Position numbers and translations under genes: made by a program. The notes under the pieces were generated by a model. It saw only the letters and a list, made by a program, of their open reading frames with translations. It had not been told where the DNA came from and made no database searches. DNA of 64,000 nucleotides from Pantoea sp. 18069. Lineage in GTDB: Bacteria; Pseudomonadota; Gammaproteobacteria; Burkholderiales; Burkholderiaceae_C. The stretch's first letter is position 1. Each line of letters starts with the position of its first letter. This document shows positions 48,882 to 56,472 of this stretch, one piece after another. The stretch lies in contig NZ_CACSJA010000011.1 of assembly GCF_902706035.1 (NCBI RefSeq), positions 62,001 to 126,000 of the forward strand. The letters run 5' to 3'.

Positions 48882-51800
48882 TCAATACCAGTAAAACCTC
48901 AGCAATTTATCATGCATGTAATCTGTCCTGGATTTTTCAGGAATCATGTTGATGAAGAAGAGTTGAATCCTAGTGAAAAATCCTGGGGCAGGGGGATTTA
49001 TCTTTTTGACGATGTGGCGAGCAATATCGGTTTGTTTCTTGTGTCGCGCGATGATGAATGCTGTCGTTCCGTAGATATTTCGTATTTCGAGCTGCTCCTT
49101 GGTCATTTTCTCGATGATGGCGGATATCGTTTCATTTTTCTGCACCCGCTGCGCGATCATCAGCGCCGTATTCCCGAATTTATCCTGCAGGCCCAGTTGA
49201 TCCTGATTTGTATTGTCGATGAGGTATTGGCAGACAGGGGCTGTGCTGTTGTTCAGCGCAAGCATCAGCGCGGTGCTTCCATCGCGACTGCGGATGTGGA
49301 GCTGCTCCCTGGGCATCTTCTCCATGAGGGCGCTGGCAATTTCCGTTTTGCCAGCCTGTAGTGCGAGCATGAGAGCGGTGTTGCCCAATTTATCCGTGCT
49401 GCCCAGTTGCTCCGGTGCCATTTTCGCGATAAGTGCAAAGCTGGAATCGTCATGGCCGGATCTCAGTGCCATCATCAGCGCGGTATCGCCTCTATTATTT
49501 GTGATGCCCAGGTGCTGAGCAAGCATCTGGTTGATGATATCTGCACCCCCGCCCACGCTATGAAGTTTTTTTTGCAGATTCTGCAGAAGGCCGTCGTGGC
49601 GCTCGCGAAGCGGTTTTTCGCTCATTTTTTTGCTGATGTCATCGACCAGGTCCACCTGGTTTTTATGGAGCGCAATGGTCAGTGCTGTATTGTTCTTGTT
49701 GTTCCGGACGTCGAGTTGCTTCTGGCTCATCTTGTGGGTGAGCAGATTGGCGATCTCGAAATTGTTGTTCCTGAGCGCGATCATCAGCGCTGTATCGCCA
49801 TCGCTGTTTCTGAGTCCGAGCTGGTCCTGGTTTGCCATGCTGGCCAGAATGCTGGCGCTCGAGGAATCGTCCATTTTGAGAGCCAGCATCAGCGCCGTGT
49901 CGCCATTCCTGTTTTGCAGGTCCAGTTGCTGCGGGCCCATGTTCTTGCTGATGCTTTCGGCGAGTTGGGGGTGGAGCTGCTGGATAGCCTCCATCAAGGC
50001 AGTGTTGCCTTCACGGTTCCTGATGCCGAAATGCCCGGGGCTCATGTTCGCGACGATGGTGCCGGCAATATCTATCTGGTCGTTGTACATGGCAAGCATC
50101 AGCGCTGTATCGCCATGCTCTTGCGTCATTCCAAAGGTGGGCGGCAGCATCTGTCCAATGAGAATCTCGGCTTTTTGCAGGTCTTCGGAATGCAAGGCGT
50201 CGCGCAGTTCAGCAAGCAGCTGGCGTTGTTGTTTCTCGAGGATTTCTTGCTGCTGTATTTTTCTGTCGAGGGTGGCGGATAGCTCGGTCAAATGGCCATT
50301 TCTGGCGATGGTGGCGCAGTTGTGACCATTGTTGTTCTTGATGCTGAACTGCTCCAGGCTCATCTTGCCTATGAGTGCATTGGCGACTTCGAAATATTCG
50401 TTCATCAGCGCAAGGTGCAGCGCAGTATTGCCGTCGGCATCCTTTTTCCCCAGATGCTGCGCCCCCATTTCGGAGAGGACGATGCTGGCGATGTCCGGTT
50501 TTTTTGCCCTCAGCGCCTGTGCCAGGCATGTTGACAGCAATTCTTCTCTTGCTGTATCCGACCACATCAGCGCGATGGATTCTGTCAGAATCGTTCTGGC
50601 ATTTTCAAGGTCTGCGGTTTGCGTTATTCTTCTTGCGGCAGATGCGGAAATTCTTTGAAGGATATTGTCTTGTGAGTCTTTGGCTTGGGTTTTTTCTATG
50701 ACTTTTTTGTTGAGTTTTTCAAGCAGTTCCTTGGATTGGCTGCCGTCTTGCCATATGAATTCCTCCAGGATTTCTTGATGGTGTTGCTTGTTGTCGTCTG
50801 TTGTGCTGACGTAGACGGTGTTTTCCCCAAGTGTTTTTAGTTTGATTCCCTGGCCCTTTTCTCCGGCGAGGTAAGTTGCATCGAAGCTGATGGAGCGTGC
50901 TTCACGCAGGTTGCGAGCGATGGAGCGCATCAGCAGCGTGTTGTCGATGGTTAGCTTGTATTTTTCATCGTCATCTTCGTAATATGAGTTGAAGATATCT
51001 GTTGAAAGAATGGGGCCGAAGGCGAGCTCTATTTTTGGCTTGACTGCGTCATGGAATTTTATGTGGACTTTTCCGAATTCATCGGGATCCATGGGCGCCG
51101 ATCGGAGGTTGGGGTGGTCTTTTGCGTATGATTCAATGATCTGGTTACGGCAGTCTTCGGCCATTATTTCGATGACATGGTCTATGGTGATCTTGTCGTA
51201 AACATATAAGTTGAATTCATCGAGCGCCTTCTCGTTCAGATGCGGTGCGAATGGGTCTGCGCGTGCGGGCAGGCCGAAGTTGGGCGCGACATGATTGAAA
51301 AATGCTGCGGCGTAGTGGATCTCGTTGCCTGTGTTTTCGTCAGATGTGCAGATTTTTCTTTCTCTCATGTAGTCCAGAATCTGGGATTCTATGAGCTGTA
51401 TCAGGTGGTTGATGAAATTCTGCGGCAGTCCGTGCTTGAGCGCTTGCAATTTGCGCGCTGCTTCTTCTATGTGCTGGGCGATGCCTGGAGTGCAGAGATG
51501 AAAATGCCGGGTCAGGTCTCTGATGGTCTCCTTGCGCAAGTCTTCCGGAAGATCGGGATCCTGCGCGAGAGTGCAAATCAGGCCGAAGTCATGAAAGACC
51601 GCAGTTTTGTAGTTTGCAAGAACTTCATGGGTGAAGTTTTTTCTGATTCCGGATTCAATCAGTTTTTCGAAATCATCCAGATTATCGGATTCGGGCTTTC
51701 CAAGATCATTGCGCATGAATTCGCGCAATGCTTCGATATTTTCTTTATAGCCAAGGATTATTTCTTTGTCTGACAGACTGTCGTGAGAATTGACAGGCTT

Positions 51801-51890
51801 CTTTTCGGCAGCAGAAGGGTTGGCACTGCCCGCAGCACGCGCCATGAACTCAGGGTTGAGGTTGAAATGGTGGCTGTTGGCGGTGCGCAT
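48882..51890 (-). CDS. Large ankyrin-repeat protein of unknown function (candidate effector)
   Basis: This 1002-residue protein has no signal peptide or membrane helix. Residues 1-40 are polar and Ser/Asn/His-rich (MRTANSHHFNLNPEFMARAA). About 40-460 is a charged, helical region without a domain I recognise, containing HYAAAFFNHVAPNFGLPARA and a DNA-independent acidic stretch SYYEDDDEKYK. About 470-965 holds twelve ankyrin-type units of 33-37 residues, most with the core G(D/N)TALMLAL and the spacer IA..LI.KM...QLG. The tail ends IPEKSRTDYMHDKLLRFYWY. Base composition is clearly more AT-rich than all neighbours, which points to transfer. The ATG at 51890 has AAGGA 12 bp upstream, but the frame is open for about 29 more codons without a usual start. 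Flanks carry inverted-repeat ends. A secreted host-directed or anti-bacterial role is a guess from the architecture. Confidence 0.85.
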   Translation of the reverse strand: MRTANSHHFNLNPEFMARAAGSANPSAAEKKPVNSHDSLSDKEIILGYKENIEALREFMRNDLGKPESDNLDDFEKLIESGIRKNFTHEVLANYKTAVFHDFGLICTLAQDPDLPEDLRKETIRDLTRHFHLCTPGIAQHIEEAARKLQALKHGLPQNFINHLIQLIESQILDYMRERKICTSDENTGNEIHYAAAFFNHVAPNFGLPARADPFAPHLNEKALDEFNLYVYDKITIDHVIEIMAEDCRNQIIESYAKDHPNLRSAPMDPDEFGKVHIKFHDAVKPKIELAFGPILSTDIFNSYYEDDDEKYKLTIDNTLLMRSIARNLREARSISFDATYLAGEKGQGIKLKTLGENTVYVSTTDDNKQHHQEILEEFIWQDGSQSKELLEKLNKKVIEKTQAKDSQDNILQRISASAARRITQTADLENARTILTESIALMWSDTAREELLSTCLAQALRAKKPDIASIVLSEMGAQHLGKKDADGNTALHLALMNEYFEVANALIGKMSLEQFSIKNNNGHNCATIARNGHLTELSATLDRKIQQQEILEKQQRQLLAELRDALHSEDLQKAEILIGQMLPPTFGMTQEHGDTALMLAMYNDQIDIAGTIVANMSPGHFGIRNREGNTALMEAIQQLHPQLAESISKNMGPQQLDLQNRNGDTALMLALKMDDSSSASILASMANQDQLGLRNSDGDTALMIALRNNNFEIANLLTHKMSQKQLDVRNNKNNTALTIALHKNQVDLVDDISKKMSEKPLRERHDGLLQNLQKKLHSVGGGADIINQMLAQHLGITNNRGDTALMMALRSGHDDSSFALIAKMAPEQLGSTDKLGNTALMLALQAGKTEIASALMEKMPREQLHIRSRDGSTALMLALNNSTAPVCQYLIDNTNQDQLGLQDKFGNTALMIAQRVQKNETISAIIEKMTKEQLEIRNIYGTTAFIIARHKKQTDIARHIVKKINPPAPGFFTRIQLFFINMIPEKSRTDYMHDKLLRFYWY

Positions 51891-51995
51891 GTTGATGGGC
51901 AGTCCTTGACTGAAATCCGTTGATGTGGCGAGCAGGCTGTAGTCTTCGGATAGGGCCGCGGCGCTGGCTTCATGGCGGCGTTAGTGACTCTTGGA

Positions 51996-52013
51996 GCGTG
52001 AACACGTTTTTAG
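51996..52013. repeat. Solo copy of the element B terminal repeat
   Basis: GCGTGAACACGTTTTTAG at 51996-52013 matches the right end of element B (TCGTGAACACGTTCTAAG, 48747-48764) at 15 of 18 positions and in the same orientation. It lies about 106 bp upstream of the ankyrin gene start. The surrounding 343-bp gap (51891-52233) otherwise shows only the rpmE terminator and no gene. Confidence 0.5.
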
Positions 52014-52180
52014 TGATAAAGGCGCGCATTGAGTTCCATGGCCTGTGCTGCAATGGTTCAAGCGCGCCCTGGACAAGGGCCTGGCAGCCACCCTCACGCA
52101 GCTGCGTTTCACTTCACTCACTGTGACCCGCGCGTGACGGGACTTGCGCCCGCAGGCATGCGCCCATGCCGGGCGCGCCA

Positions 52181-52215
52181 AAAAAAAGGCAGCCCGGTTG
52201 CCCGGGCTGCCTTTT
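52181..52215 (-). terminator. Terminator of the L31 gene
   Basis: On the - strand, AAGGCAGCCCGGG pairs with CCCGGGCTGCCTT-type sequence (GGCAGCCCGG at 52188-52197 and CCGGGCTGCC at 52202-52211). It is followed by seven T residues (A7 at 52181-52187 on the + strand). It is also A/T-flanked on the other side, so it may work in both directions. Confidence 0.85.
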
Positions 52216-52233
52216 GGCGTGAATGCGCAGTAT

Positions 52234-52491
52234 TTACTTGGCTGCAGTCTTGCCGAAACGGTTGCGGAAGCGCTCGACGCGGCCGCCCATGTTGTCGACC
52301 GACTTTTGCGTGCCGGTGTAGAAGGGGTGCGATTCGCTCGAAGTGTCCAGCTTGAACATAGGCAGTTCGCGGCCGTCTTCGGTCGTGCCCTTTTCCTTGG
52401 TGTTCACGCAGGAGCGGGTCACGAATTTGAAGCCGTTGGACAGGTCAACGAACAGCACTTCGCGGTAGTTGGGGTGAATTCCTTCTTTCAT
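52234..52491 (-). CDS. rpmE2: 50S ribosomal protein L31, type B (zinc-independent)
   Basis: L31 bridges the ribosomal subunits. The product from ATG 52491 has 85 residues, starting MKEGIHPNYREVLFVDLSNG, then FVTRSCVNTKEKG and SHPFYTGTQKSVDNMGGRVE, followed by a RFRNRFGKTAAK end. The CxxC zinc pairs of type A L31 are absent and the length is that of type B, which is often zinc-regulated when a type A copy also exists; no Zur box was identified here. AGGAAG precedes the ATG. A longer reading from 52527 adds residues outside the family. Confidence 0.95.
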   Translation of the reverse strand: MKEGIHPNYREVLFVDLSNGFKFVTRSCVNTKEKGTTEDGRELPMFKLDTSSESHPFYTGTQKSVDNMGGRVERFRNRFGKTAAK

Positions 52492-52576
52492 GATCTTCCT
52501 TAGGTCAAGTGCGGTAGCCGTGTCCAACCCGATGCAACCTTTGCACCGGTTCGAATTGAACGTACTTTCCGCAATA

Positions 52577-52606
52577 GAAAAGCCCCCGAGTATACCGCGG
52601 GGGCTT
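52577..52606 (-). terminator. Terminator of rho
   Basis: Read on the - strand, AAGCCCCCG and CGGGGGCTT form a 9-bp stem (52580-52588 with 52598-52606) followed by TTTTCT. It lies 35 bp after the rho stop and before the L31 gene. Confidence 0.75.
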
Positions 52607-52640
52607 GATGTGCAGGCACAGCCATGTGCCGGGGTGGGGA

Positions 52641-53903
52641 TTAGCCGCCGCGGCGCATCATGTCGAAGAAGTCGTTGTTGGTCTTCGTCGCCTTCATGTT
52701 CTTGATCATCAGCTCGGTGGCTTCGACGTCGTCCATGTTGTAGAGGAACTGGCGCAGGATGCGCGTCTTGTTCAGGATCTCGGGCGACAGCAGCAGCTCC
52801 TCGCGGCGCGTGCCGCTCTTGTTGAGCTCGATGGCCGGGAACACGCGCTTTTCGTAGAGGCGGCGGTTCAGGTGCAGTTCGCTGTTGCCCGTGCCCTTGA
52901 ATTCCTCAAAGATCACTTCGTCCATGCGGCTGCCGGTGTCGACCAGCGCCGTGGCGATGATGGTCAGCGAGCCGCCTTCCTCGACCTTGCGCGCCGCGCC
53001 GAAGAAGCGCTTGGGGCGTTGCAGGGCGTTGGAGTCGACACCGCCCGACAGCACCTTGCCCGACGAGGGCACGACGTTGTTGTAGGCGCGGGCCAGACGC
53101 GTGATCGAGTCGAGCAGGATCACCACGTCCTTCTTGAGTTCGACCAGGCGCTTGGCGCGCTCGATCACCATCTCGGCCACGTGGACATGGCGCGTGGCGG
53201 GCTCGTCGAAGGTCGAGGCAATGATTTCGCCCTTGACCGAGCGCTGCATTTCCGTGACTTCCTCGGGGCGCTCGTCGACCAGCAGCACCATCATGTGCAC
53301 GTCGGGGTGGTTGGCGGTGATCGCGTGGGCGATGTTCTGCATCATCATCGTCTTGCCGCTCTTGGGCGGGGCGACGATCAGCGCGCGCTGGCCGCGGCCG
53401 ATGGGGGCGATGATGTCGATGATGCGGCCGGTGATGTTCTCTTCCGACTTGATCTCGCGTTCGAGGCGCAGCTGCTCCTTGGGGAACAGCGGCGTCAGGT
53501 TCTCGAACATCACCTTGTGCTTGTTCTGCTCGGGCGGGCCGCCGTTGACCTTGTCGAGCTTGGTCAGCGCGAAGTAGCGCTCGCCATCCTTGGGCGTGCG
53601 CACTTCGCCTTCGATCATGTCGCCGGTGTGCAGGTTGAAGCGGCGCACCTGGCTGGGCGAGATGTAGATGTCGTCCGTGCTGGCGGTGTAGCTGGTGTCG
53701 GGGCTGCGCAGGAAACCGAAGCCGTCGGGCAGGATTTCAAGCACGCCGTCGGCGAACACTTGCTCTCCGGCTTTGGCGCGTTTCTTGATGATGGCAAACA
53801 TGATTTCCTGTTTGCGCATCCGGCCAACGTTCTCGATCTCGAGCTCTTCGGCCTGCTTCAAGACTTCAGACACGTGCTGTGCCTTGAGTTCATTAAGGTG
53901 CAT
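52641..53903 (-). CDS. rho: Transcription termination factor Rho
   Basis: Rho is the hexameric RNA-dependent ATPase that ends transcription at C-rich unstructured sites. The 420-residue product begins [20 protein letters not shown]. It has the N-terminal helical and cold-shock RNA-binding domain ([36 protein letters not shown]), Walker [16 protein letters not shown], Walker [17 protein letters not shown] and the Q/R-loop segment [26 protein letters not shown] precedes the ATG at 53903. A longer frame to 54086 crosses the promoter region and was rejected. It is downstream of trxA, as in E. coli. Confidence 0.98.
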   Translation of the reverse strand: MHLNELKAQHVSEVLKQAEELEIENVGRMRKQEIMFAIIKKRAKAGEQVFADGVLEILPDGFGFLRSPDTSYTASTDDIYISPSQVRRFNLHTGDMIEGEVRTPKDGERYFALTKLDKVNGGPPEQNKHKVMFENLTPLFPKEQLRLEREIKSEENITGRIIDIIAPIGRGQRALIVAPPKSGKTMMMQNIAHAITANHPDVHMMVLLVDERPEEVTEMQRSVKGEIIASTFDEPATRHVHVAEMVIERAKRLVELKKDVVILLDSITRLARAYNNVVPSSGKVLSGGVDSNALQRPKRFFGAARKVEEGGSLTIIATALVDTGSRMDEVIFEEFKGTGNSELHLNRRLYEKRVFPAIELNKSGTRREELLLSPEILNKTRILRQFLYNMDDVEATELMIKNMKATKTNNDFFDMMRRGG

Positions 53904-54074
53904 GGGGTTACTCCTTGGCGGAGTTAGTGGAATCAGGAATGAGGCGGAAGGCTGGGCGATACACGCGGTCGTGGGCCAAGCTTGCCTAGGGATCTCGAAA
54001 CGGCCGTCGATGCAGTGGGCCGGTGATCTGTGCAGATTATGACAGGAAAAATTCTGCAGGTCTGAAATAAAGAA

Positions 54075-54099
54075 CCGGGGCTGCATCGCGCCGCCCCGG
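54075..54099 (-). terminator. Terminator between trxA and rho
   Basis: On the - strand CCGGGGC and GCCCCGG (54093-54099 and 54075-54081 on the + coordinates) form a 7-bp stem followed by TTCTTTATTT. A second, longer hairpin (CAGGCAACCTCG at 54103-54114 with CGAGGTTGCCTG at 54132-54143) lies directly after the trxA stop. The 244-bp trxA-rho gap therefore carries two structures, and the rho promoter must lie downstream or within them. Confidence 0.6.
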
Positions 54100-54147
54100 A
54101 CTCAGGCAACCTCGTGCGGAAGAACTCCGCCCGAGGTTGCCTGTGGA

Positions 54148-54480
54148 TCAAGCGAGTTGCTCGTCCAGGAATGCCGTCAGCTGGGTCTTGCTCAATGCGC
54201 CCACCTTGGTCGCAGCGAGTTCGCCGTTCTTGAACAGCATCAGCGTGGGGATGCCACGGATGCCGAACTTCGCGGGAATCTCGCGGTTTTCGTCGACGTT
54301 CATCTTGGCGATGGTGACCTTGCCCTGGTAGGTGCCCGCGACTTCGTCGAGGATGGGGGCGATCATCTTGCAGGGGCCGCACCATTCTGCCCAGTAGTCC
54401 ACCAGCACCGTGGTGCCGGCTTGCAGCACTTCGGCTTCGAAGGAGGCGTCGGAGAGATGTTTGATGAGGGCGCTTGCCAT
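54148..54480 (-). CDS. trxA: Thioredoxin 1
   Basis: TrxA is the main cytoplasmic disulfide reductant, kept reduced by thioredoxin reductase. The 110-residue product has the active site [20 protein letters not shown], the cis-Pro loop [15 protein letters not shown] and the helix ending the fold ([10 protein letters not shown]). All catalytic residues are intact. The ATG at 54480 is preceded by AAGGAAACCTCC-type ribosome sequence. It is divergent from the flavoprotein gene (200-bp gap) and followed by rho, a conserved arrangement. Confidence 0.97.
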   Translation of the reverse strand: MASALIKHLSDASFEAEVLQAGTTVLVDYWAEWCGPCKMIAPILDEVAGTYQGKVTIAKMNVDENREIPAKFGIRGIPTLMLFKNGELAATKVGALSKTQLTAFLDEQLA

Positions 54481-54680
54481 GGAGGTTTCCTTGGTGTGTT
54501 TGCTGAATGGGGCGAAGGTTCGCAGACTGGTTTCGATTGTGACAGAAACACATCTCCAGTCGGAGCGTATGGGCGACGCCTGGTGCTATGACTGTCATAG
54601 CGTAAAACGATGAGAATGCGAATCTGGCGGTATTGTGCGCGGATGCGCGCCGTCGATTTGTCTTAACGAGGAAAACCTGA

Positions 54681-56042
54681 ATGACTGAAGTCCCCACCCA
54701 CCGCGCGCAACTGGACTGCGAGGTCGCCATTGTCGGTGGCGGGCCGGCCGGCCTGATGGCCGCCCAGCGCCTGGCGCAAGCCGGCGTGCGCGTGCATCTG
54801 TTCGATGCCATGCCTTCGGTGGGGCGCAAATTCCTGCTGGCCGGCAAGGGCGGCCTGAACCTGACCCATTCGGAGCCCGCGGATGCGTTTGCCGGGCGCT
54901 TTGGCGCACGGCAAACGCAGATCGAGCCGATGCTCGAGGGCTTTGGCGCCGATCAGGTCAAGGCCTGGGCCGCGGCCCTGGGCATAGAGACTTTTGTCGG
55001 CACGTCGGGGCGTGTGTTCCCCGTGGGCATGAAGGCCGCGCCGCTGCTGCGCGCCTGGCTGGTGCAGTTGCGCGGCCTGGGCGTGCAGTTCCATACGCGC
55101 CACCGCTGGCTGGGCTGGGACGAAGCCGGCGCGCTGCGCTTTGCGACGCGAGCCGGCGAGGTGCCGGCCGGCGAGACGCTGGTGCGCGCGCGTGCGCTGG
55201 TGCTGGCATTGGGCGGTGCGAGCTGGCCGCAACTGGGCTCCGACGGCGCCTGGGCGCCGTGGCTGCAGGCGCGCGGCGTGCAGCTCGCGCCGCTGCAGCC
55301 CGCGAACTGCGGCTTCGACGTGCTGAACGTGGCGCCCGGCAGCGCCGAAACGCGCCGGGAATTCCTGCGCGAACTCGTGGGCCTGGAGGCGGCGCCGGCA
55401 CGCGGCTGGACGCCGCACTTCCAGCAGCGTTTCGCGGGCCAGCCGCTCAAGTCGGTGGGCTTGTCGTTCACCGACAGCCAGGGGCAGGCATTCGCGCGGC
55501 GCGGCGAGTTCGTCGTCACCGAAACCGGCATCGAAGGCAGCCTGGTCTATGCGGCTTCGCAGTGGCTGCGCGACGCAATCGCGGCCCAGGGCCATGCCAC
55601 GCTGCACCTCGACCTGCTGCCCGAGCACGACGCCCAGCGCGTCGACGCCGAAGTGCGCCACCCGCGCGGCTCGCGCAGCCTGAGCAGCCACCTCAAGAGC
55701 CGCCTGGGAATCGATGGCGTGAAGATGGGCCTGCTGCATGAAGTGCTGGGGCGCGACGGCGTCAACGACCCGCAGGCGCTGGCCGCGGCAATCAAGGCCT
55801 TGCCGCTGACCCTGGTGGCGGCAAGGCCGGTCGCCGAAGCCATCAGCACCGCGGGCGGCGTGGCTTTTGAAGCGCTCGATTCCAAGGGCATGCTGCAGGC
55901 GATTCCCGGCGTGTTCTGCGCGGGCGAAATGCTCGACTGGGAAGCGCCCACGGGCGGCTATCTGCTGACAGCCTGCCTGGCCAGCGGCGTGCAGGTCGCT
56001 GACGGCGTTCGGCAATTTCTGGGCGAGGCGGTCAAGGGCTGA
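54681..56042 (+). CDS. NAD(P)/FAD-dependent oxidoreductase (HI0933/TIGR03862-like flavoprotein)
   Basis: This 453-residue protein belongs to the HI0933-like flavoprotein group; the reaction is unknown. The N-terminal FAD-binding Rossmann motif is CEVAIVGGGPAGLMAAQRLA with the acidic residue in VHLFDAMPSVGRKFLLAGKG. The GKGGLNLTHSEP motif follows directly and is typical of the family. LVLALGGASWPQLGSDG is the second dinucleotide-site stretch. The C-terminal FAD motif is GVFCAGEMLDWEAPTGGYLL. No membrane segment is seen. It is divergent from trxA and followed by the SRP RNA gene on the opposite strand. Confidence 0.88.
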   Translation: MTEVPTHRAQLDCEVAIVGGGPAGLMAAQRLAQAGVRVHLFDAMPSVGRKFLLAGKGGLNLTHSEPADAFAGRFGARQTQIEPMLEGFGADQVKAWAAALGIETFVGTSGRVFPVGMKAAPLLRAWLVQLRGLGVQFHTRHRWLGWDEAGALRFATRAGEVPAGETLVRARALVLALGGASWPQLGSDGAWAPWLQARGVQLAPLQPANCGFDVLNVAPGSAETRREFLRELVGLEAAPARGWTPHFQQRFAGQPLKSVGLSFTDSQGQAFARRGEFVVTETGIEGSLVYAASQWLRDAIAAQGHATLHLDLLPEHDAQRVDAEVRHPRGSRSLSSHLKSRLGIDGVKMGLLHEVLGRDGVNDPQALAAAIKALPLTLVAARPVAEAISTAGGVAFEALDSKGMLQAIPGVFCAGEMLDWEAPTGGYLLTACLASGVQVADGVRQFLGEAVKG

Positions 56043-56079
56043 TGGCGATACCGGCCGGCGCCCGGCGCCGGTCGAACGC

Positions 56080-56103
56080 AAAACCCCCACTGCATGGTGG
56101 GGG
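56080..56103 (-). terminator. Terminator downstream of ffs
   Basis: On the - strand CCCCCAC, a 6-base loop and GTGGGGG (56097-56103 and 56084-56090) are followed by TTTTG. It is the first clear terminator after the SRP RNA and lies about 115 bp past its paired 3' end. Confidence 0.75.
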
Positions 56104-56215
56104 CTGTATCGAAGGGGGAGGGGTGATCGGCGCTGTGCCGATCGGAAGGGCAAAGGCGGCGTGGCCGGCCATTCCATGAGGACCTCTGCGAATGCAGACA
56201 TCCTGGAAAGAAGTT

Positions 56216-56309
56216 GACGAGCCTTACCCCCGGCACTGACTCTACAGTTAGGGCTGCTTGGTTCCCCACCTGACCCGGTTGGCTGCTTCACCATGCGGGG
56301 AGGCCCGTC
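56216..56309 (-). ncRNA. ffs: Signal recognition particle RNA (4.5S type)
   Basis: The - strand carries the SRP RNA core. GGTCAGGTGGGG and AACCAAGCAGCCC (56253-56277) correspond to the Ffh-binding loop GGUCAGGUCCGGAAGGAAGC of E. coli 4.5S RNA. Outer sequences pair: GACGGGCCT (5' side, 56301-56309) with AGGCTCGTC (3' side, 56216-56224), giving a single hairpin of about 94 nt. It lies upstream of dnaX on the opposite strand. Exact ends are predicted from pairing. The long reading frame on this strand (54663-56474) is not a gene. Confidence 0.9.
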
Positions 56310-56316
56310 ACTGGCG

Positions 56317-56322
56317 ATTGTA
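56317..56322 (-). promoter_or_regulatory. -10 element of the ffs promoter
   Basis: TACAAT on the - strand lies 7-8 bp before the predicted 5' end of the SRP RNA. A TTGCAA further upstream has a 20-bp spacer, too long for a good -35, so only the -10 is supported. Confidence 0.55.
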
Positions 56323-56472
56323 CCGCAGACCGGCGGGTCGGTTTGCAAAGAGACCCCAGGATGGATGGGCCGCGATCTTCCAAAGCGCGCGTTGGTGCAC
56401 TTTGCCTGCGTTGCACGGGTAAAAATACCGGGTTCAGGCGCCGGCCCCGGTTGGCCCCGTAGAATCGCAGCC

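Noticed and set aside
49407..50325. Overlapping + strand frames opposite the ankyrin gene
   Set aside because: They result from translating repeats backwards; the - strand frame has clear ankyrin motifs.
51758..51973. 71-codon frame starting at an ATG upstream of the ankyrin gene
   Set aside because: Different frame from the ankyrin protein, overlaps its first codons, and shows no coding features.
51891..52233. Search for a plant-inducible-promoter-type box before the ankyrin gene
   Set aside because: No TTCGC pair with 15-bp spacing was found, so a type III regulon assignment is not supported.
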